Below, in pieces: positions 19,771 through 32,251 of a stretch of DNA of 64,000 nt (position 1 is its first letter; the number at the start of each line of letters is the position of its first letter). Below the pieces are notes generated by a model that saw only the letters and a program-made list of their open reading frames with translations, was not told the DNA's origin and did no database searches. A program made the translations under genes and the position numbers. Source of the DNA: Magicicada septendecula (taxonomy: Eukaryota > Arthropoda > Insecta > Hemiptera > Cicadidae); assembly GCA_034769895.1 (NCBI GenBank), contig CM068373.1, positions 26,002,120 through 26,066,119 of the forward strand, given 5' to 3'.

Positions 19771-22739
19771 TTACGTAAATTTAGTAATTTACGGTTAAAT
19801 ACTGCTCTCTGATTACATTGTATAATCAGGATACAAAGAATGTCTTTCTCCATGGACGGATATAATAACGAATAAGCCAATTTAGAGCCTAAGTAAAATA
19901 AGAAATTCATGACAACGTCTGTTTGGAATACATAAGACCTGTTAAAAAGGTTAAATATAGTAATAGTAGTACGGACTGTAGAGGACCTTAATAGACGTTA
20001 CTGGAGGGGCTCCCGTCCAACCTTAGACGAAAAAGTAAAAAATAAATATAATAATTTAACAGCAAATCAAGTTTTTAAATTAACAGTATACATAAATTAA
20101 ATTTGTTTTATAATTTGCTATAATGTACACTGTGAATAATTCCTGCTTTTTCTTGTGAGAGATATAGGGAAATTCAAGAGTATACTAATATCATCATAAT
20201 ATTATTCATAATTGTGAAATTCATACTAAGAAATGGACTTTATTGGGACCAATATTACCTTGCGTCGGTTTCACATTTCTTGGGAAGTAATGTACGCTTG
20301 GGACACGTTTAATAAATGTAGAGATATGTGCGGTTTTTACCACTGAAAAGGGAATTTCAGTAAACATTCACTACCAGTGTCTGTAATGTCTGTCAGAAGG
20401 CTAATATTTGCTGATCTGAGTCATCCTAATACGTGTAAAAATGTCTTCGTACACAATAATGCAAGCTGAACCTCTTGATTTTGAGTGGATTGCTACAAAA
20501 TATATTTGTTGGAGTGGATAACTAACTTTGGCTTTTGGTGTACACGATGCTCTGTAGAACGTAACATAACTTAAGTGTGTAGTCTTACACAAATTAGAGA
20601 TTAAACTACGATGAAATATGGTTAAGGTATTGAGCAAGATTGACTTGCAACGAATCCCTGAGGTAGACACAGCAGTAGATGAACTGATGAAAAAGCTACA
20701 GATACAGATTTGTGAAAATTACTAACATTATTAACACTTTGGCAGACGTTTTTGAAAATGTCAATTTTTTTAACCATAAAAATTTATTATTAGGCCTATT
20801 AAAATAATTCCGTCTTTATTCCGAGGCAATTTGTCGAAACTTTTAGCACTTTTTTTTTTACGAATGACGAGTCGCTGGCACGTCGAGTAATTTTGTTATC
20901 AAATTACCCAAACAATTTTGATGTTATTTAAGACAAGAAAACCAAAAATCGACCTTTTCGTCGAGTACGAGTGCCCTTAAGTACAATCGACTTACCAAAT
21001 TTTCATTTTCTCCAAGTTTTGAGTAAAGTTTTTTCTATGTATGCTTCTTACCATTACCACAAAGAGGTAACCGTATAGTCGTTTTAAATGTTTTAATTTT
21101 AATTTTTTAAATTTATTAATTTTTACAAATTTTTGTGTGCCCTAAATATGCATGTAAATGGGTTACAAATAAGATATTAATATACGTGTAAAAGTAAACC
21201 AAAACAGATAAATAACTGAAAATTATAAAAATGTTTGTTGCAGTTTCTGAGATTGTTAAAATAACGTATAAGCTCCAAGGGGACCCAAAGTTAGCAACAG
21301 GTGTTGACAAATAAATTTTAATTTTAATAAGTTATTGGTGTTTCCATGCTCGATGTTTCCAAGTTCGAATAGAATTCATGTCCCAAATTAATTCTTTTTT
21401 AAATATAGACCTACATTATACCCTGATTCGATTTACTATTTCCTTTAATCTTACAGCTGACATGAATTTTACGATTCTTTCAAATTCTTGATCACGTTTC
21501 TGAGCTTTGGTGTGCTAAAATTTTAAAATCTCTACAATTAAAGTACCGCTCTGCAGTTTTACAGTTCAAAGTACGGTTTACATGTACGAACAATAATTTA
21601 CAATTGCGCATGATGCATAAAAAGTGTTCCACGTTTATCGTCACTTCGTTAAACTGACTGTTCACTTATATACACACTCCCTTTTATATTACTTATCACG
21701 TTTGCCACATTTATGTTTAAAAAAGTCACACGAATTCAATAAACGGATGACATAGCTGGATCGGATATTGTTTACACGTTCATATATAGTTGAAGTGGAC
21801 CGGCTATGTTTGCATATATTCGCAAATATCATTTTTTTAAGTTAGCAGTATTTTAAATAAATAAACTGTATTAGTTTATATCAAATATAAACAGAAACTA
21901 ATTTATTATAGATAACAAATTAAACAAGTATTGTATTTTTTCAAAAGAACTACTGAACACGAAACCGTGTGGCGCGACTGTATTCAGATTCGATTTCATT
22001 GTTCTAATTTATTGTTCAGGCAATGCGTAGTAGTCGTAACTGCTGGTTGTGATACGGCCTTATCTTTACTGCTCGCGTTGTAATTTGCCGCTGGAAAATT
22101 TGTCGTTCTGTATCAGCCTGTTATAGAAGTTTGTTCATAAGCATTTCTTATTCCCTTTATGAATTTAATTTCCATTGCTGTAAGAAACAATACAAATTCA
22201 ATTACAGGGACTTTGTATTAGAAAACGACAAATGTAAAACTCGAGTACGGAAAATAAAATATTTTAATAATGGAACATAGTTGAGAATGTATAATATAAA
22301 CTGTATTACTCTGTATTTGGTTTGAGCGACCAGTAGCTACATTCAATGCCAATATTACATTATTGAATACACGTAATTGTCAATAATTACTGTTGACTAT
22401 AGTGTCGCATGTGTCGTGTCGGGTGGCAGTATATTTATAACGCTATCAGCGGCTGTATGGAAATGTTGTTTGCAACTCTGAATGTGTTCGAATATTGGCG
22501 GTCACTTACCCTTTTATATGAACGTGTAGACAACGTATGATGCAAGCAAGGGATTGTTTTCTTAAGAGCACTCGTAACCGGTTATGTTTACCATATAAAA
22601 TTCATTAAATTTGAGACCCATTATCTCAGAACCTGTAAAAGATGTACGCCTGAAATTTCAGTAAGCAGGTAAGCAGCGTACTATACACGCTCTTACAATT
22701 ATGAAGATAACTCTTTTTTGATTGTTTGTTCAGGAGACT
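19771..22739. other. Long AT-rich non-coding stretch
   Basis: No gene or repeat family recognised over about 3 kb. The short frames at 20401-20670 and 21116-21310 carry no known motif. Confidence 0.45.
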
Positions 22740-22990
22740 TATTCCCCGATAGTTTTTACATAAGCTCCGATTTCCTTTATTAAACAGTGAGACCACTTTA
22801 GCAATTTTCCACTCTGCTGATATTTGCGCTTTCCTTCAGCACTCGTTTAATAAGTGCAACAGTCGCATCTAAAAAATGGTGCCACCATATTTCAAGAGTT
22901 CTGTATTTACTCCATCGAATCCTATTGCTTTCATGTTTTTTATCTGCCTTAAAGCCAAGTGTACTACTTCAAATATTAGATTGTCACCCC
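22740..22990 (-). mobile_element. LINE reverse-transcriptase fragment (N-terminal RT block)
   Basis: Minus-strand translation gives QIKNMKAIGFDGVNTELLKY, then AQISAEWKIAKVVSLFNKGN. This is the first conserved RT block of many LINEs (NKAPGxDGIxxELLK, PxxWKxAxVxPxxKKGD). One stop and a small deletion are visible. No neighbouring LINE sequence continues it. Confidence 0.7.
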
Positions 22991-23009
22991 GGTGCGGTCA
23001 GTAATATGT

Positions 23010-23270
23010 TTTATTATTTTATAACAACGATGAGTGCATTCCTCGCAACAGTAGACGTTCTTCCTGGTAAGAAGAAGCTTGTTTAGCATCTTCTCTACGT
23101 TTCTAGGAAGCCTCACTTTTTGCATAACACGTATGGTTTGTGTTCAAACTGAACTCATCGTTGATGTCTCTAAAGACATCACTCATTTCCCGTCAAGAAA
23201 GCAGAACTACTGTCAAGAATATTAGTTAACATTTACTTCAAATTTTCTAACAATTATGAAATAATAATAT
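23010..23270 (+). repeat. Unidentified repeat, inverted partner of 26075-26345
   Basis: Shares CAACGATG, CTCGCAACAGTAGACGTTCT, CTTCCTGGTAAGAAG and TTCAAATTTTCTAACAATTA with the reverse complement of 26075-26345. The copies lie about 3 kb apart in opposite orientation. No coding motif was seen. It could be a MITE-like element or the ends of a larger one. Confidence 0.7.
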
Positions 23271-23299
23271 ATACAATAAAAACACCATGCAATTACATG

Positions 23300-23810
23300 G
23301 TGGCAAAACTTCGCGCGTTCCTAGTGGAAAAGTTTTTTAAAAACAATGAATAAGTGATTGTTATGCAGCGCTTTTCGCCGTCATTTCAACATTCATCAAA
23401 ATGGCAGTGTTCTAATCCGCAGTACCATACAGTTGTGGGCGGTGAATTTTCGGGAAACGGCTAGTACCATAAAGAAGAAAGTGCCAGGGCAACAGCGTAC
23501 TGTTGGAACACCGGGGAATGTTGGACGCGTGTATCACCCTGTTCTTAGCAGTCCTCGGCGATCGGCATTAAAAAAACTCTCCGGACGTTCTGCTGCTCGT
23601 AATGCACGGTTTGCCGTTACGACTCCAAGAATGTGTTGAAAATGAGGGACACCATCTAAAGAATGTGATTTTCAAAAAGTAATTGATGTAAGTAAAATGC
23701 TTTGAAATGTACTTTAATTCTGAAATAAAATATTATTTACAAACCATTTATTATGGTCATAATTTCATTTAAGCGAACCGTCAGGTACCTCTGCCGGACC
23801 CTGCACACTA
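23300..23810 (+). mobile_element. DUF4817-type DNA transposon, internally deleted
   Basis: The frame at 23358-23639 reads STIQLWAVNFRETASTIKKK, PGQQRTVGTPGNVGRV and HPVLSSPRRSALKKLSGRSA. This is the helix-turn-helix DNA-binding region (DUF4817) that starts many insect IS630/Tc1/mariner-type transposases. Just after it comes a frame-shifted ENEGHHLKNVIFKK-like end, the usual C-terminus of these proteins. The catalytic DDE/D core between them is gone. A normal protein is around 350 residues. Terminal inverted repeats were not located. Confidence 0.7.
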
Positions 23811-23951
23811 TATCTGATTACAGTAACACCAATAAGTCTAAATAAACAAAACGCAACCCAATGGACAACAGTGGAAACCAACCAGCACATAACCAACATG
23901 ACTTACGAAGATACGTAAACTGCTTGATCAACGGAACATGTGCCAAGTAAG

Positions 23952-24700
23952 AAATATCGGTATGTGGAACCATATATGACATCCATGTTCAAAGATTTAT
24001 ATTAACAATCATTTTCGAAATGAAATATTTCCATAGAAACTACTTCTTGCGTTAGCCTTAACCACAGTACTGTGGTCACTAACGTGTACCATCTCACGTT
24101 AGCGCACTCGGTGTTCACTGATGATGACAGTCGATGGCACTCACGAAACGTCTGGTTTTGCAGAAAACATTGGACCACTTCCAAGCAGCTCGAGAAAGAA
24201 TTTTAACAACAAACTGCTGATAACGTAGTACACATATAAAAAATGATTCCCATCCTTTTCAACTATCATTTTCATTGATAGAAAAATACCCCCCCCTTCA
24301 ACTACCCTTTTAATTTATAGATATTTCATCTACCTTTCCACGGAGGATTATTATGACCTTATTTTCAGGAAACTTTATTTATCAAAATGGTATTACTCTT
24401 GTTATAACATAAAACGTTGCAGGTAAAGTACCCCTTCACCTTGACCGATCTTCACAAAAATCAAAAAGCCTTATGTCCTCTACAACTCAGGCACATATGC
24501 AAAACATTGTTTGATTCTGTTTGAATTTACGGCAGTTATTGTTCGCGATAGAACAAAATTCTATTACACAGACACTTTCCGGAAAGTGACTATTTTTAAT
24601 ATTTTGAGGGTAGTACAATCAGAATCAGCCCTTATCTCAAACACAATTTTTTTTTCGTCATCACCATACTTCGATTTCCTTATGGAACATGGAAGTAAAA
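23952..24700 (+). mobile_element. DINE/Helentron-like element, copy B
   Basis: Starts near AATATCGGTATGTGGAACC. The left repeat ACATCCATGTTC (23979-23990) pairs with GAACATGGAAGT (24685-24696) at 11 of 12 positions. It shares the internal unit (ACCGATCTTCACAAAAATC, TTTGATTCTGTTTGAATTTA) and tail (CGTCATCACCATACTTC) with copies A and C. Only one internal unit is present. A segment with a hammerhead-like motif (about 24010-24200) interrupts its left part. Confidence 0.65.
24118..24155 (+). ncRNA. Hammerhead-like motif 1
   Basis: CTGATGA (24118-24124), about 20 bases, GAAAC (24145-24149), then GTC (24150-24152). The core bases are intact, but the intervening stem is weak, so activity is doubtful. 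It lies in a short segment that may be Penelope-derived. Confidence 0.4.
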
Positions 24701-25492
24701 AACAAACAAACTTTAGAGTAGGTATATACACTTACAATAGTGTATATTAGTGTAGGTAACTCACGTGCTATCGCGCACACACACACACACACACGTACAG
24801 ACCCACACAAATACTAAGTTAAAATAATTTACATTAATAGTTTCCTTTTCTAATTTGAATAACCTGTGGTACTCATAAGTTTCTGTAGTTATGTTTCTGG
24901 TCTGCATTTTGCGATTTTGCAGCTTTCCGTTTTCAGGATTATAGTATCGTTTGCTAAGTTTGTTATGTTGTTTCAGTGGCTAGTGTAATGCTGGTAGGCA
25001 GATAAGACAAGGTAGGACAAAGCGAGGAGTTGTACCTAAGCCACTGTTAGAGTCAATATGCGAACATATCTGTCCGTGTTGTTGGTAATTACACTAAACC
25101 AATTTACATCTCGTATAGTTAGCAAGTGCCAGACTCTGTGTTAGACTTTACCCACACTTACAAGTGTTACCGTTAATTCGGCGCGCAGAATACAATACGT
25201 ACGTTGTACTATTAAGTACTTACTTTGTTGTTTGATCCAATAGCAAGCGTCTAACTGCTGTTTCTAACTACTACACTCAGACAAGTATGTCTTCAGTAGT
25301 TAGCGAGTGTCTGAAAGTTAATATTCCCCTTTTCACTGTGTGACTTAGACATTACCATTTACGCTTAACATTAACTTATTACATTATAGAGTAAAACATC
25401 TGCAGAATAAAAAAATAATTTATAAAGTACGGATTTTGTTTCCTAAATAATAATGTTATTGCATGTTGTTTTTCTATTGTGTAGGCCCTATA
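24701..25492. other. AT-rich stretch with a short (CA)n
   Basis: Contains (CA)n at about 24775-24794. No gene was recognised. Confidence 0.45.
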
Positions 25493-26068
25493 TGTTACGA
25501 CGGTCCACTGATCATCGTATGGTACAGTGGAAAAAAAATACACGATACCAGTTAAATCACTAATCACCTGCTTTAATTATCACAGTTAAACAGTTTGTAT
25601 TTAACAGGACAGTCTTTTACACAAATCAAATAAAAATTGTTTACACGCAATAAAATGTCAACTAATATAAAACACAATTTTATTACAATTGTCCCGCACG
25701 ATTATAAAACACATAACACTTCGCCACAATAATTACTTTTCACTAATAACCACTTGAACACACAGAGTAATCTCCCGACTAAATTGAACTGAACTGGCCG
25801 TCGCTGATTATTTGTATATATACCCCGCTGAGGTTCCAGAATATTTGCTAATAGGCGTCTGCTAGAAAACACTAGAACGTAATTCATTGCGGTCTTGAAG
25901 ACAATGCGCTGACCGGTATGGTCTGGTAAAGACCCGACAGTTGACGCGTAATTGTCTTTCACCGCAGAGTAGCAGCATTATGTACGCACACACACATTAC
26001 AGCTGGAATAATCGAGAAACTTGTAGAACGTTCCGTATTACGTATCGCTTTTTCCACATTACGCAACA
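25493..26068 (-). mobile_element. Solo LTR-like element, family L1a (copy 2 of 6)
   Basis: Plus-strand start TGTTACGACGGTCCAC, end near CGCAACA. The sense (minus) strand has a TATA box (GGTATATATAC) with a TTCAGTT initiator about 30 bases on, as in copies at 55096 and 60009. No internal coding sequence. A fossil solo LTR-like copy. Confidence 0.7.
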
Positions 26069-26074
26069 ATAGTA

Positions 26075-26345
26075 TTATTTCATAATCGTTAGAAAATTTG
26101 AAGTAAAAATTACCTCATGTTCTTGACAGTAGTTTTTCTGTGTGAATTATTATGCGTTGTTCTGTTTTCTCGACGGGAACTGAATTACAGTGTTGAGTTC
26201 AGTTTTATCACAAACCATACATGTGATGTAAAATGTAAGTCTTCCTAGAAACGTGGAGAAGATGGCAAACAAGATGCGAGCTTCTTACCAGGAAGAACGT
26301 CTACTATTGCGAGGACTGCGCGCATCGTTGTTATGAAAAAATAAA
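26075..26345 (-). repeat. Unidentified repeat, inverted partner of 23010-23270
   Basis: See 23010-23270. This copy begins within a few bases of the end of the LTR-like element and ends near GCGCATCGTTGTTATG. Confidence 0.7.
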
Positions 26346-29300
26346 TATATTATATCATAACATGACTAAAACAAATATTATATTTTTGACAGAAAGCACA
26401 AAAAAATCATCAATCATGCCAAACTGGTTACAAACATGGGTGAAATACACAGAACGATTACATAAACCTACATATATGTAAACGCATGTCGTAAACATAA
26501 AACCGCACAGAATATAAAACACAATGATTTATCACTTATAATCTTTGTAATTACAAGTTAAATACAATCAATTTCGAATTAATTACAGGATTATTTTTAA
26601 TTAAAACTAGCCTCAATTGTTACTTAAACTAATATATCTACAATTATGAGTATTTATAATTAACACAGTAACGAATTAAACGATTCATTATTCCTCAGGT
26701 ATTATGTAATTTTGATACAATACATAACATTCATATTTTCACCAAGGTAAGCAGACTTCCATTAACTATGGATTATTAACCTAATAGTTTAAAAGTGTTA
26801 TATATAATTTTAAATTAAAATTAAAAATATACAGTAGGTACATAACCTAAAAAATAAAATTTTTGTACACGTTTGTCTAATTACTTTCTTCATCTAGAAC
26901 AAATTTTCTTAATGTAATACACAATGTAAAGAGAAATATTCACCTAATATACAAAACAGCTTTTTGGGACCTATAACGTATGAATACTGTCATACTACTA
27001 TTACTAATTCAGATTTTTACACATATTTATGTTCATTTTACCGCGTTGTCATGAATCATTCCTGTTCCTTTGTCTCTGGTCATACTAAATGAAGCTCACG
27101 AAATAAAATAAGAAAACAAACTCACACAAATTCTTAAAAAACATAAGCTTTCCTCTCATTTCTGTATGCTTGTTCAACGTGAACCGTACATAAAAAGGAA
27201 GAAGAGAAATCTGAGAATATAAAATTTTGAAAGTAGAAAAAATATTTTTTTAGGATTGATTAAATTATGTAAATCAATGCTATGCGTACGCGTAAGTTTA
27301 AAAGTAAAAATAATAAAGTCTGATGGATCTATGGCCGCTTAAAAATGGATTACTTGATAAGAAAATAACACTCATATTCTAATATAACACTAGTGACGGT
27401 ACGTATTGTATTCCATGTATATCAGACTGAGATTTTATTTATTTTTCCAAGGGAATTGTAAAAATGAAGTGTTATTAGACTACTTTGTTTGAGATGTTAA
27501 CGATTCCAATGATTATCCTAAAAGAAACTGCTAGGCTTGCTAAGTTAAGAGCAAAATTACACACGCGCGCACACACGCGCGCACATATATATATATATAT
27601 ATTGCAACGATAAAGATTATTATTTTCGCATAGGATATAGTGTGTGAAGAAATTACAAACGAGTCTATAATGGAGGTAATGAAAAATTATTTATTACAAA
27701 CAGGAAATAATAGTTTTTACGATGTATATTAATTTAAATACTTGTCATGCGTTTTATATTTGAATAAAGTTTATATAGTTCGATTTTAGATAGATTTTAC
27801 TTGTTAGATGATATCCGTTCACTTGCTAATTTGTCCTGCGAATGTGCGTTCCTCCTCTTCTTAGCGTCGCTCCCGTCCTGGTGTCCTCTTTGTCGGCGGG
27901 TTGCTCCAGTACGTCACGCTGACGATTCCGTCGAACTGCTAACACCAAATAGACTTTTCACACAATTGTCACTCTCACAGTAATTAGCGTTCTCGCTCGC
28001 AAAAGTTATTATTAATTTACACGTAAATTTTTATTAGATCTCAGGGTGAATATGGGTATTTATTATAAAAGCGGTGTATTTAGCTTACACCTTCCGTGAA
28101 AGCTTGTGTGTTCAATAATTCCCTATGCGGACTATCTTGACTACCGTGAAAAGCACTTAAATATGATAATAATTTTTATAGAGGTTGTTAACCTGCTTGG
28201 TTTTTACGCAAAGCTCGAAAAGAGTTCCAAGTTTATGATAATTTTTGTATTTCTATAATTCCGTAAGAGGAAAACTCTGGTTGACGGACACAACTTCTCT
28301 CGGCAAATGCTATCGACCAACTGTGTCGATCCGTACCTGACAGAGTACGAATATTAATGAAATTAGTGTCTTCTGATTGGTCCATCCGATGTCACATGGT
28401 TGATATTAGCAAAAGGTATAAGAGTTACAGTACATTCAGAACTTTGTATAACTCCGCAAGAGCTTGTATTGATTTTACCTATGAATTTTATTACTCTATC
28501 GTTGATAAGAGTTAAAAGCTGAGTTTTTTCCTATACAAAAAACCCATATTTATAAAATAGTTGGAAACCTCAGAGTACATAAAACTGTAGCTATTTACAT
28601 AAACAATCAACTGTCAAAATTTCACGTCGATGGGTTGATTACCGCGGAAGATATAGCGAATAAGGTTTATCACACGCGCAGCCGCGCACAATTTCACACA
28701 CAAAGTACATGCCATAAAAGAACACATTTTCATAAAGAATTTGATATAACCTACGTCCTTATCCATTGCTAAATACAAAACGTACAGCTAAAAGACAAAA
28801 AATTGAATAAAACCATTTTAAACATGTCAATGTTCGTCATCCATGTTCAGATACGATTAATAGAGCTTATCATCCTGTTTTGTTGCAATATATACACATA
28901 CAATATAATACATACATTTACATATTTTCGCAGGGCAGTGTTTTGTAACTAATTAGCGTAAAGAGAGGACGATAAATAGTTTTAAAAAGGTTATATGCTT
29001 GAAAGTAGAGGCGTGTACATGATAGAGCCTGTCGAAAGTGTACCCGACAGTGTAAGTCATTGTATGTGTGTCTGTGTTTGTTTGAACCAGCACGAACCTG
29101 CATTCTACTACGATGGGTGAGATGTATCAATTGTTGGTTTGTATTATTAAATCATGTATTGATATGATTAAAATAATTTAATAAATATGTTTTTTACCTG
29201 TTACCAAAAATATATCGTAATTCTGAAAACACGTTTACAATAAGGACATTTGGACGCGTATGGTGATGCAAAATTATTGCAGAAAAAACAATAATAAAAA

Positions 29301-29549
29301 CGTCATACAAATTATAAAGTTAATTACTACCATAATTAACTAGTAATTAACAGGTGTATACGTACGACGAGTACGACAAATGTAATATGTAAATGACGAG
29401 TGAAAAATTACGAGGACAGTGCAACCATTTGCCTAAAGATAAAGTTTACGTGATTGCGAAAACGGGCTAAAAAGTGATCAGTTAAAAAGGAACGCTATAC
29501 ACGAATTAACAAAATTGAACAATATATGACATGTCAGTTTGCCGTTTAC
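26346..29549. other. Long AT-rich non-coding stretch
   Basis: Includes a mixed (CG/CA)n-(TA)n tract at about 27560-27602. Short frames at 27801-27983 and 28918-29130 show no known motif. Nothing else recognised. Confidence 0.45.
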
Positions 29550-30560
29550 TCTAAACATCCCCGGCAATTTTGGACGAGAATCAGACTCAAGGAAGTTAGC
29601 AGACTATGTCCGTCTGCTAATCGACTTGAACTCGTCATCATCATCATCATCACCATCTTCTTCAATACACCACGATTGATGGAGGAGAACAAGCGCACCA
29701 TCAACAACAGGCCAAGGAATACTGAGGAAGCGTCATCATCATCGTCATTGCCATCGTTCAGGGGACGCGCGCGCGCGCGCGCACACACACACACACACAC
29801 ACATGCAACGGTAACTACAGTAATACGCAGGTGACAAATGAAAAATTATATTTCTGTGTTAAGCAAAGGTCCCATAAAGAAAAGAATATAAGGTAAAGTA
29901 ATTATAATGACTTAAATGTAAATTAAGTTGGTGTTGAAAATAAATTTATCCTTTTAATTTTAAAACTTGAGTGTGTCATAATAAAAAAATAATTATTCTT
30001 AAAGTAAATAAGAGTTTTATTAAAATATGAACAGCAACCGTTCAATTTTTATTTGGTGAAGTTAATAATATGTTTATAAATGAGTTGCTATGATATCAAA
30101 TTTTAATAATGATTCAAAGTCAGACACCCAAAAAATATAAAAGAATTTTATAATTTGTTCATCAAATATGTTTATATATTTATAACTATATGTTATTAAT
30201 GTGTGATGAATAGGAAAGATATGTTATGTTTTACAGGGCCCAACCTTATAAAAGAGAGTATTTTGAATTTTTATTTTCAAATTTTAATAAAAAATTAATT
30301 ATTTTTGCAATATTTAATAAACCGTCGATTGACTCTTTTACTATGTTTTAATTAATTATTTTATGACATTATAAGTCTCACTCCTCCTTTTAAACATAAG
30401 TTTATTTTGGAACCACCTATACTAACGCAACGAACACACAAAAATTCTACGATCTATCCGGTGTTTAACACTATACGGTTGCGTTGTGTATATGGACAGA
30501 ATTGTACTCATTTTATAATACTTGCAACGTTACAATATATATATATATACATATATATAA
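29550..30560 (+). repeat. Unidentified ~1 kb repeat, copy 1
   Basis: Shares a mosaic of blocks, in the same order, with 38450-39478. These include GGCAATTTTGG, a (CAT)n tract, a (CA)n tract ending in GCAAC(G/T)GTAAC, TACGCAGGTGA, GAGTTGCTAT, TCAAAGTCAGACACCC, CCGGTGT and GTTGCGT, then a TA-rich end. Both copies end a short frame in HATVT-x-x-x-RR just before CAGGTGA, which resembles a splice donor. It could be a transposon 5' region or an old segmental duplicate; I do not recognise it. Confidence 0.6.
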
Positions 30561-30583
30561 TATTACAATATTATATTTAATAT

Positions 30584-30990
30584 TTATAATAACTTTACCT
30601 CAAGATGATTTTTCTTATTTGGAACATGCTTCGGGACACTTAATGTTCCCATCCTCAGCTTCTCTAATTTTGAAACTTGTGGAGTACTTGTGTGTTTGTA
30701 GGTTGTTGTTATGGTTTTTTGATGTCTTCGGTATTTTAAATTAGTATTATTGTGTGTGACTGAAGTGTATATATTAGTGTTTTGTGTATTTTCGATGTTG
30801 AATGCTTTGAAAATTGTGTCATGTTTTGTATTGATTTGTATTTGTGCAGGTATTGGTTTGTTTTGTGTTTCCATATTTGTAAATTTTCCCAAATGTTCAT
30901 TATGGTGCCTTTGTGTGGTATGTGTTTCATTAGTGTCATGTTGGTTTTTTCTGGGATTATTGGATTAATGTCGAATGGTTATTGCATGTG
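30584..30990 (-). mobile_element. Penelope-like element 3' remnant (tentative)
   Basis: A minus-strand frame (30584-30892) is rich in Asn/Thr/Lys and ends LRMGTLSVPKHVPNKKNHLE. I recall similar low-complexity tails downstream of GIY-YIG in some Penelope-like elements, but no RT or GIY-YIG motif is present here. The overlapping hammerhead-like motif supports the link. Confidence 0.4.
30619..30658 (-). ncRNA. Hammerhead-like motif 2
   Basis: On the minus strand: CTGAGGA, then hairpin GGGAAC...GTGTCCC, then GAAGC (one change from GAAAC), AT, GTT. It overlaps the end of the Penelope-like remnant. Confidence 0.4.
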
Positions 30991-31127
30991 TTGGTAAATT
31001 AAACTCAAGTGTGGCAGAATGAACTTGAACGGGTGCGCACCCAAATCCGCGTACGGTTCATATGCAAATCTTGACATTTTAACTTCTTAACGATCTCGCA
31101 AGAGTGACAGTTTTAACTTTTTAATAT

Positions 31128-31162
31128 CTGATGATGGAGCATACGCTCTGAAACGCGTCATA
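31128..31162 (+). ncRNA. Hammerhead-like motif 3
   Basis: CTGATGA, then a short hairpin (GGAGC/GCTCT), then GAAAC, GC and GTC at 31157-31159. All core bases of a hammerhead are present, with the very short third stem known from Penelope-encoded hammerheads. One extra T follows the first core box. Confidence 0.5.
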
Positions 31163-31214
31163 GACGAAGCATAAGAAATCACACGGCGGATAATTTAAGG
31201 TAATTAATTTATTT

Positions 31215-31565
31215 ACTATGTCCATCAATATCAGTTTCATATAAGTTAAGATATTACAACCCACGTAATTAAAATGACTAAACTGATCTACAATCCTATC
31301 ATTCACGACTAGCTTAGTTCTTATAGGATACCTCCCCTGATATTCCATCGTTTTAGATATTGTAGCAGAAATCTGTAACCCATAGTCTCGTATGATGCTA
31401 TTGAACGTAAATATCGCCCGCTGTACCTAGTCTTCTGTTTTCTGTATCATTATCTTCTTATCTGCATAAAGCAATGCATTCAAATGAATACTTCCCCAGT
31501 CAAATTTAGCTGTCCATTGCCAGAATATGTCGTCCATGTAGATATTTAAAAGTGTCGGTGATATT
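31215..31565 (-). mobile_element. LINE reverse-transcriptase palm fragment
   Basis: Minus-strand translation reads LNALLYADKKIMIQKTED, IFTFNSIIRDYGLQIS, EYQGRYPIRTKLVVNDRIVD and QFSHFNYVGCNI. The catalytic YADD appears as YADK, and one stop follows, so the copy is dead. It belongs to the same insect LINE group as 57955-58640 (FTDDKIIIQESED, GKYPVRSKIFVN). Confidence 0.75.
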
Positions 31566-32206
31566 TATTTGTTCAAAATATTATTGAAAATAAACAAAAT
31601 TTATAAGTAAGGACAATGGTTAGTGTGAACCATAAAGTACAATTAGTGTGTACATTTGCTGAATTGCTACATCAGGAAGCGCTTTAATATTAAAATAAAA
31701 GTTTCAAATCACAATTACCAAATTTTTATTGAATTACTATTTTATTATTATACCCTTATGAATTTATTAAATTAATATTTATTATGTAATGTGTATAATG
31801 ACCTATAAATTTTTACGTCTCAAACTGAATACATTCTGAATAATTTTGCAAAGTGCGTCTAGAGTCTACGTTGACTGATCAGGTTACCTAACCGCCCCAA
31901 TTAATGCTGGTTCATTAAACAGCACACTTAATATTGTAGTCGTCACTATGTATCTCTTACATTTATCTAAATTACTAACCTTTACGTAGTGAAGAGTATC
32001 TTCAGACTAACTCTAAAAATTAATCTTACACACCTTACTGTTATTAAAATGTAACTTCTTTAATGTTATAACTATATTCAGCATTAAACTAACATAGTCT
32101 TTTCTTTGTAATAAGTTATATCAGATTAAATATTTACGCAACCACAGTCAAGTGTTTTACGGAATTAAAATAAGGAAACCTTTCGACATTTATTTAAAGT
32201 CTCAAA

Positions 32207-32251
<45 letters not shown>

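Noticed and set aside
27560-27602. CRISPR-like alternating repeats
   Set aside because: Only mixed dinucleotide microsatellites; no repeat-spacer structure is present anywhere in the window.
30750-30997. Cys/Phe-rich plus-strand frames
   Set aside because: Antisense to the Asn/Thr-rich Penelope-like tail; hydrophobic composition is a mirror effect.
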